64,000 bases of DNA from RPQJ01 sp963793675 (GTDB lineage Bacteria; Pseudomonadota; Gammaproteobacteria; Steroidobacterales; Steroidobacteraceae), in contig CAWCBA010000008.1 in assembly GCA_963793675.1 (NCBI GenBank), positions 62,001 through 126,000 on the forward strand. Reading direction: 5' to 3'. Below are positions 60,032 through 64,000 of the stretch, in pieces. Under the pieces are notes generated by a model. It ran no database searches. It worked only from the letters and a program-made list of their open reading frames with translations, and was not told the origin of the DNA. A program made the translations under genes and the position numbers. Position 1 is the first letter of the stretch. Each line of letters begins with the position of its first letter.

Positions 60032-61828
60032 GTGTACACGTACCGCGCCCCGCTCCGTGATATCCGTTTTGTCGTCCACGACGTGCTCGACTTCGAGCAG
60101 AACTACCGCGCCTACGGCCGCGAAGACCTGAACCGCGAGTTGCTCGAGGGCATCCTGGAGGAGGGCGCGCGCTTCGCCGAGGATGTGCTGGCCCCCACCA
60201 ATCGCGTCGGCGACGTCCACGGCCTCGTGTTCGAGAACGGCGAAGTCAAGACCCCGCCCGGCTTCAAGGAAGCCTACGACCGCTATTGCCAGGATGGCTG
60301 GATCACGATGACAGCCGACCCGGCCTGGGGCGGCCAAGGCCTGCCAGGCGGTTTCGCGCTGGCCTTCGGCGAGATGCTGGTGTCCGGCAACATGGCGTGG
60401 CGCATGTACTCGGGCCTGACGGAGAGCGCCGCACTCACGATCGCAGCCCACGGCAGCGAGACGCTCAAACAAACCTACCTGCCCAGGATGATCGCGGGCG
60501 ACTGGTCCGGCACGATGTGCCTGACTGAAGCACACAGCGGCACCGACCTCGGCATCCTCAAGACCAGGGCCGAGCCGCAGGCGGACGGCTCCTACGCGAT
60601 TACCGGTACCAAGATTTTCATCAGCGCCGGCGAGCACGACCTGACGAGGAACATCGTGCACCTGGTGCTGGCGCGATTGCCCGACGCACCGGCGGGCACC
60701 CGTGGCATCAGCCTCTTCGTCGTGCCGAAGTTCCGGCCCGATGCGAACGGCGATGCGGGTGAACGCAATGGGGTCGTGTGCGGCTCGATCGAGCACAAGA
60801 TGGGTATCCACGCGTCGCCGACGTGCGTGATGCACTTCAACGACTCGATCGGCTGGCTGCTCGGCAAGCCGAACGAAGGCCTCGCCTGCATGTTCACGAT
60901 GATGAACCACGCGCGCCTCGGCGTCGGGCTGCAGGGCCACGGCCTGTCGGAACTCGCGTGGCAGGCATCGATTTCCTACGCCAACGATCGCCTGCAGGGC
61001 CGCGCCATGACGGGCGTGAAAGAGCCTGGCAAGGCGGCGGACCCGATCATCGTCCACCCCGACGTGCGGCGCATGCTGCTGACGCAGAAGGCGTTCGTCG
61101 AGGGCGGCCGCGTCTTGTGTTTCCTGACAGGACGCGAGATCGACAGCGCGCACCTCAATCCGGACCCGGAAGCCCGCCGGGCATCGAGCGACCTGATCGC
61201 TTTCCTGACGCCGATCGTGAAGGGCTTCCTGACCGAGGCCGCGATGGAAGTGACGAGCCTCGCGGTGCAGATCCACGGCGGCCACGGCTTCATCCGTGAG
61301 ACGGGTGTCGAACAGCTGATGCGCGACGCGCGCATCACGCCGATCTACGAAGGCACCAACGGCGTGCAGGCGCTCGACCTGCTCGGCCGCAAGGTCTTCG
61401 GCACGGGTGGCAAGAGCCAGCAGATGATTTCGGCGCGCATCGTCGAATCGATCAGGAAATTCGGCGGGATGCCGGAAATAGCGCCGCTCGCCGCGGACCT
61501 CGCCAGGCGCCTGGAACAATGGGACAGGCTGACCGCGGAACTCGGCCTGGCTGCGCAGAACAATCCGGACGAGGTCGGCGCGGCCGCGACCGACTATCTG
61601 CACGTCTCGGGCTACATCTGCCTCGCCTGGTGCTGGCTCGTGGCAGCGGGTGTTGCGGCGAAGAAGCAGGCCGAAGACCCCGATGACGACTTCTACGTGG
61701 CGAAGCTGGTGACGGCACGTCACTACTTCTCGCGCATCCTGCCACGCGTCGATTCGCACGCGGCCGCTGCGCGGGCCGGCTCTAACGGACTGATGGCGCT
61801 CACGGCCGATCAGTTCGCGATCGCATGA
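60032..61828 (+). CDS. Acyl-CoA dehydrogenase (DmdC/FadE-like large type)
   Basis: A 598-residue flavoenzyme that makes the trans-2 double bond in acyl-CoA, the first step of beta-oxidation or methylthioalkanoyl-CoA oxidation. The N-terminal extension MYTYRAPLRDIRFVVHDVLD marks the long family. MCLTEAHSGTDLG and ITGTKIFISAGEHDL bind FAD, and QIHGGHGFIRETGVEQLMRDARITPIYEGTNG holds the catalytic Glu (YEGTNG). A C-terminal extra domain of about 120 residues follows. The start is GTG (60032) after AGAGGA. Its stop overlaps the proB ATG, an unusual partner. Substrate not determined; DmdC (dimethylsulfoniopropionate pathway) is one option among several. Confidence 0.9.
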   Translation: MYTYRAPLRDIRFVVHDVLDFEQNYRAYGREDLNRELLEGILEEGARFAEDVLAPTNRVGDVHGLVFENGEVKTPPGFKEAYDRYCQDGWITMTADPAWGGQGLPGGFALAFGEMLVSGNMAWRMYSGLTESAALTIAAHGSETLKQTYLPRMIAGDWSGTMCLTEAHSGTDLGILKTRAEPQADGSYAITGTKIFISAGEHDLTRNIVHLVLARLPDAPAGTRGISLFVVPKFRPDANGDAGERNGVVCGSIEHKMGIHASPTCVMHFNDSIGWLLGKPNEGLACMFTMMNHARLGVGLQGHGLSELAWQASISYANDRLQGRAMTGVKEPGKAADPIIVHPDVRRMLLTQKAFVEGGRVLCFLTGREIDSAHLNPDPEARRASSDLIAFLTPIVKGFLTEAAMEVTSLAVQIHGGHGFIRETGVEQLMRDARITPIYEGTNGVQALDLLGRKVFGTGGKSQQMISARIVESIRKFGGMPEIAPLAADLARRLEQWDRLTAELGLAAQNNPDEVGAAATDYLHVSGYICLAWCWLVAAGVAAKKQAEDPDDDFYVAKLVTARHYFSRILPRVDSHAAAARAGSNGLMALTADQFAIA

Positions 61829-62964
61829 GCACACCCGCGGCTGCACGCGGTGGGGCCCGCCTCGCCCGTGCCAAGCGGGTCGTGGTGAAGATCGGGTCGG
61901 CGCTGCTGGTCGAGAAGTCGACGGGCCGCGTCAATCGCGCGTGGCTCGAGACCCTGGCCGCGGACGTCGCTGCGATGCGGGCCCGCGGACAGGAAGTCGT
62001 GATCGTCTCGTCCGGCGCCATCGCGCTCGGTCGACGCCAACTCGGGCTCGCGCCGGGCAAGCTCAAGCTCGAGGAAAGCCAGGCCGCTGCGGCCGTCGGC
62101 CAGATCCGTCTCGCGCACGCGTGGAAGGAAGCGCTCGAGCAGCACGACTGCGCCGTGGCGCAGATGCTGCTGACCTTCGGCGACACGGAAGAGCGCCGCC
62201 GCTACCTGAATGCGCGCAGCACGCTCAATACGCTGCTCAGGCTCGGCGCGGTCCCGGTCATCAACGAGAACGACACGGTGGCGACCGCCGAGATCCGCTA
62301 CGGCGACAACGACCGGCTCGCGGCGCGCGTCGCCCAGATGGCGAGCGCCGATTGCCTCGTGTTGCTCTCCGACGTGGACGGTCTCTATACCGCGGATCCG
62401 TCGCGTGACGCGCAGGCGCGCTTCATTGCGGAAGTGACTGGCATCACGCCCGAGATCGAGGCGATGGCCGGCGGTTCCGCGTCCGACGTGGGTTCCGGCG
62501 GCATGGCCACGAAGGTGCTTGCCGGCAAGATCGCGGTCGCGGCGGGCTGCAACATGTGCGTCACCGCGGGTCGCGAGCAGCACCCGTTGCAGCGCATCGA
62601 GGCCGGTGGCCGCTGCACCTGGTTCGTGGCGAAGGCGTCACCGAAGACCGTGCGCAAGCAGTGGATTGCGGGCCTGCTGCAGCCGGCGGGTGTGCTGCAC
62701 GTCGACGCGGGTGCCGCGAAGGCGCTGCGAGGCGGCAAGAGCCTGCTGCCGGCGGGTGTGACCAAAGTCGACGGCCGCTTTGAGCGCGGCGATGCGGTGA
62801 TCGTCCGCGACGCGGACGGCGCCGAGATCGCGCGCGGCCTGAGCGCCTATTCGAGCGAGGACGCCCGTCGCGCGAGCGGTCGCCGCAGCCATGAGCTCGA
62901 GGCGATTCTCGGGTATCGTGGCCGCGACGAACTGATTCACCGTGACGACCTCGTGCTGACGTGA
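61825..62964 (+). CDS. proB: Glutamate 5-kinase
   Basis: First step of proline synthesis: glutamate plus ATP to glutamyl-5-phosphate. The 379 residues include the amino-acid kinase domain (VVVKIGSALLV, VIVSSGAIALGRRQLG, VPVINENDTVAT, YGDNDRLAARVA, GSGGMATKVLAGKIA) and a C-terminal PUA domain (LHVDAGAAKALRGGKSLLPAGVTKVDGRFERGDAV), as in E. coli ProB. The ATG overlaps the upstream acyl-CoA dehydrogenase stop (ATGA) and its own stop overlaps the proA start (GTGA), so it is translated as part of an operon. Confidence 0.96.
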   Translation: MSTPAAARGGARLARAKRVVVKIGSALLVEKSTGRVNRAWLETLAADVAAMRARGQEVVIVSSGAIALGRRQLGLAPGKLKLEESQAAAAVGQIRLAHAWKEALEQHDCAVAQMLLTFGDTEERRRYLNARSTLNTLLRLGAVPVINENDTVATAEIRYGDNDRLAARVAQMASADCLVLLSDVDGLYTADPSRDAQARFIAEVTGITPEIEAMAGGSASDVGSGGMATKVLAGKIAVAAGCNMCVTAGREQHPLQRIEAGGRCTWFVAKASPKTVRKQWIAGLLQPAGVLHVDAGAAKALRGGKSLLPAGVTKVDGRFERGDAVIVRDADGAEIARGLSAYSSEDARRASGRRSHELEAILGYRGRDELIHRDDLVLT

Positions 62965-64000
62965 CCACCGACGAAGCCATTGCCCGGACCATGCAGCAGC
63001 TCGGCCGCGAAGCGGTCGCGGCGCAGCGCGTGCTCTCGGTCGCGAGCGGCGAGCAGCGCAACCGGGCCCTGCATGCCATGCGCCGCATCGCTGCGGCTGC
63101 ACCAGTCCGGGATTCTCGCGGCCAACGAACGCGACATGAGTGCTGCGGCCGCCGCCGGACTCGGGCGCGCGGCGCTGGATCGCCTGCAGCTCGATGCCGC
63201 GCGGATCGAAGCGATGGCGCGCGGCGTTGAGGACATCGCGGCGCTGCCCGATCCGATCGGGACGGTGCTGGCCGAATGGACACGCCCGAACGCGCTGCAT
63301 TTCCAGCGTGTGCGCGTACCGCTCGGCGTCATCGGCATCATCTACGAAAGCCGCCCGAACGTGACCTGCGATGCGGGCGCGCTGTGCCTCAAGTCGGCCA
63401 ATGCGGCGATCCTGCGCGGGGGCAGCGAGAGCCACCAGTCCAGCGTTGCGATCCACGCGTGCCTGGTCGAAGGTGCGCGCGCCGCAGGCCTGCCGGCAAC
63501 CTGCATCCAGCTCGTGCCCACGACCGACCGCGCCGCCGTCGGCCAGATGCTTGCGGGCATGACCGACTTCATCGACGTGATCGTGCCGCGTGGCGGCAAG
63601 AGCCTGATCGCGCGCGTGCAGCAGGAGGCGCGGGTGCCGGTCATCGGCCACCTCGAGGGCCTGTGTCACGTGTATGTCGATCGCGCGGCCAACCTCGAGA
63701 TGGCGCGCTCGATCGTGCTCAACGCCAAGCTGCGGCGCACCGGAGTCTGCGGTGCAGCCGAGACCTTGCTGGTCGATGCCGCGGCCGAACGCACGCACCT
63801 GGCGCCGCTGGTGCGCGAATTGCTCGATGCGGGTTGCGAAGTCCGCGGCGACGCCGCGACCTGCGCCGTTGACTTGCGCGTGGTGGCGGCGACCGCGGCC
63901 GACTGGCACACCGAGTACCTCGACGCGATCATCGCAGTGAAGCTCGTCAGCGGCGTGCAGGGCGCGATCGAACACATCGCGCGTTACGGCTCAGGCCATA
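62961..64000 (+). CDS. proA: Glutamate-5-semialdehyde dehydrogenase, one frameshift, cut by the window end
   Basis: Second step of proline synthesis: glutamyl-5-phosphate plus NADPH to glutamate-5-semialdehyde. It starts at GTG (62961) overlapping proB. MTTDEAIARTMQQLGREAVAAQRVLSVAS is in the first frame. After about 63095 the next frame continues LHQSGILAANERDMSAAAAAG, VPLGVIGIIYESRPNVTCDAGALCLKSANAAILRGGSE, VPVIGHLEGLCHVYVD and the catalytic Cys in NAKLRRTGVCGAAETLLVD. One extra G in GCGGCT accounts for it. About 346 of roughly 417 residues are present; the rest lies beyond the window. Confidence 0.93.

Noticed and set aside
1..64000. tRNA or rRNA genes, integrases, transposases, toxin-antitoxin or restriction genes, and CRISPR arrays
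   Set aside because: None could be supported on either strand by motif or structure; the content is chromosomal core and metabolic genes.

Overview
The window is a GC-rich stretch of ordinary chromosome from an environmental proteobacterium, most probably a gammaproteobacterium. By eye the GC content is roughly two thirds. The clues are a HemG-type protoporphyrinogen oxidase, a ProB-ProA pair, a short WYxDL acidic protein of a type I associate with gammaproteobacteria, tight ATGA/GTGA gene overlaps and frequent GTG/TTG starts. There is no insertion sequence, prophage, CRISPR array, tRNA or rRNA that I can see. The species cannot be named from this window.

Layout. 0-7 kb: a partial lipoprotein gene, formate-tetrahydrofolate ligase, an NfeD/stomatin pair and a catalase-peroxidase (katG). 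7-11.4 kb: an ABC exporter operon (ATPase, double-FtsX permease, HlyD-type adaptor). 11.4-23.8 kb: lipid and housekeeping genes (wax ester synthase/DGAT family, hemG, TrhA/hemolysin III, Baeyer-Villiger-type monooxygenase, DUF1295 membrane protein, threonine dehydratase, rRNA-methyltransferase-like protein, patatin with its own outer-membrane barrel, S41 peptidase lipoprotein). 24-31.3 kb: two Cys/Met-metabolism PLP enzymes (one of unusual 610-residue size), a haem-type TonB receptor, a tandem thioredoxin-fold protein and an aldo-keto reductase.

31.3-42.7 kb is a compact denitrification and haem island. It holds cytochrome cd1 nitrite reductase with an extra fused cytochrome c domain (nirS), a Dnr-type regulator, a SirB2-like protein, nnrS, quinol-dependent nitric oxide reductase (norZ type), a c-type cytochrome and hemN. 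Three FNR/DNR boxes lie in front of nirS, norZ and hemN; the one at nirS has a matching -10 at exactly class II spacing. A ferredoxin-NADP reductase and tesB lie divergently. The haem d1 biosynthesis genes are not in the window.

42.7-50.1 kb carries a large DUF748/AsmA-like protein, aquaporin Z, an FAD-linked 2-hydroxyacid oxidase, a thioredoxin-CcdA fusion and a free cyclic-nucleotide-binding domain. 50.2-56.7 kb is an overlapping minus-strand operon: photolyase, chalcone-isomerase-like protein, delta-9 desaturase, FAD oxidoreductase, DUF1365 and cyclopropane-fatty-acid-type methyltransferase. It resembles the photo-oxidative lipid-modification clusters known from RpoE-ChrR regulons, but with a desaturase built in. 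56.7-64 kb has htpX, a winged-helix protein overlapping a CHAD-domain gene, a GNAT acetyltransferase, an acidic-tailed small protein, an acyl-CoA dehydrogenase and proB-proA, cut by the window end.

A strong feature of this sequence is that about a dozen conserved genes are broken by single-base indels, nearly all one-base insertions. Most of these look like assembly or base-calling errors rather than real pseudogenes, so I annotate such genes over their full extent and state where the frame changes.
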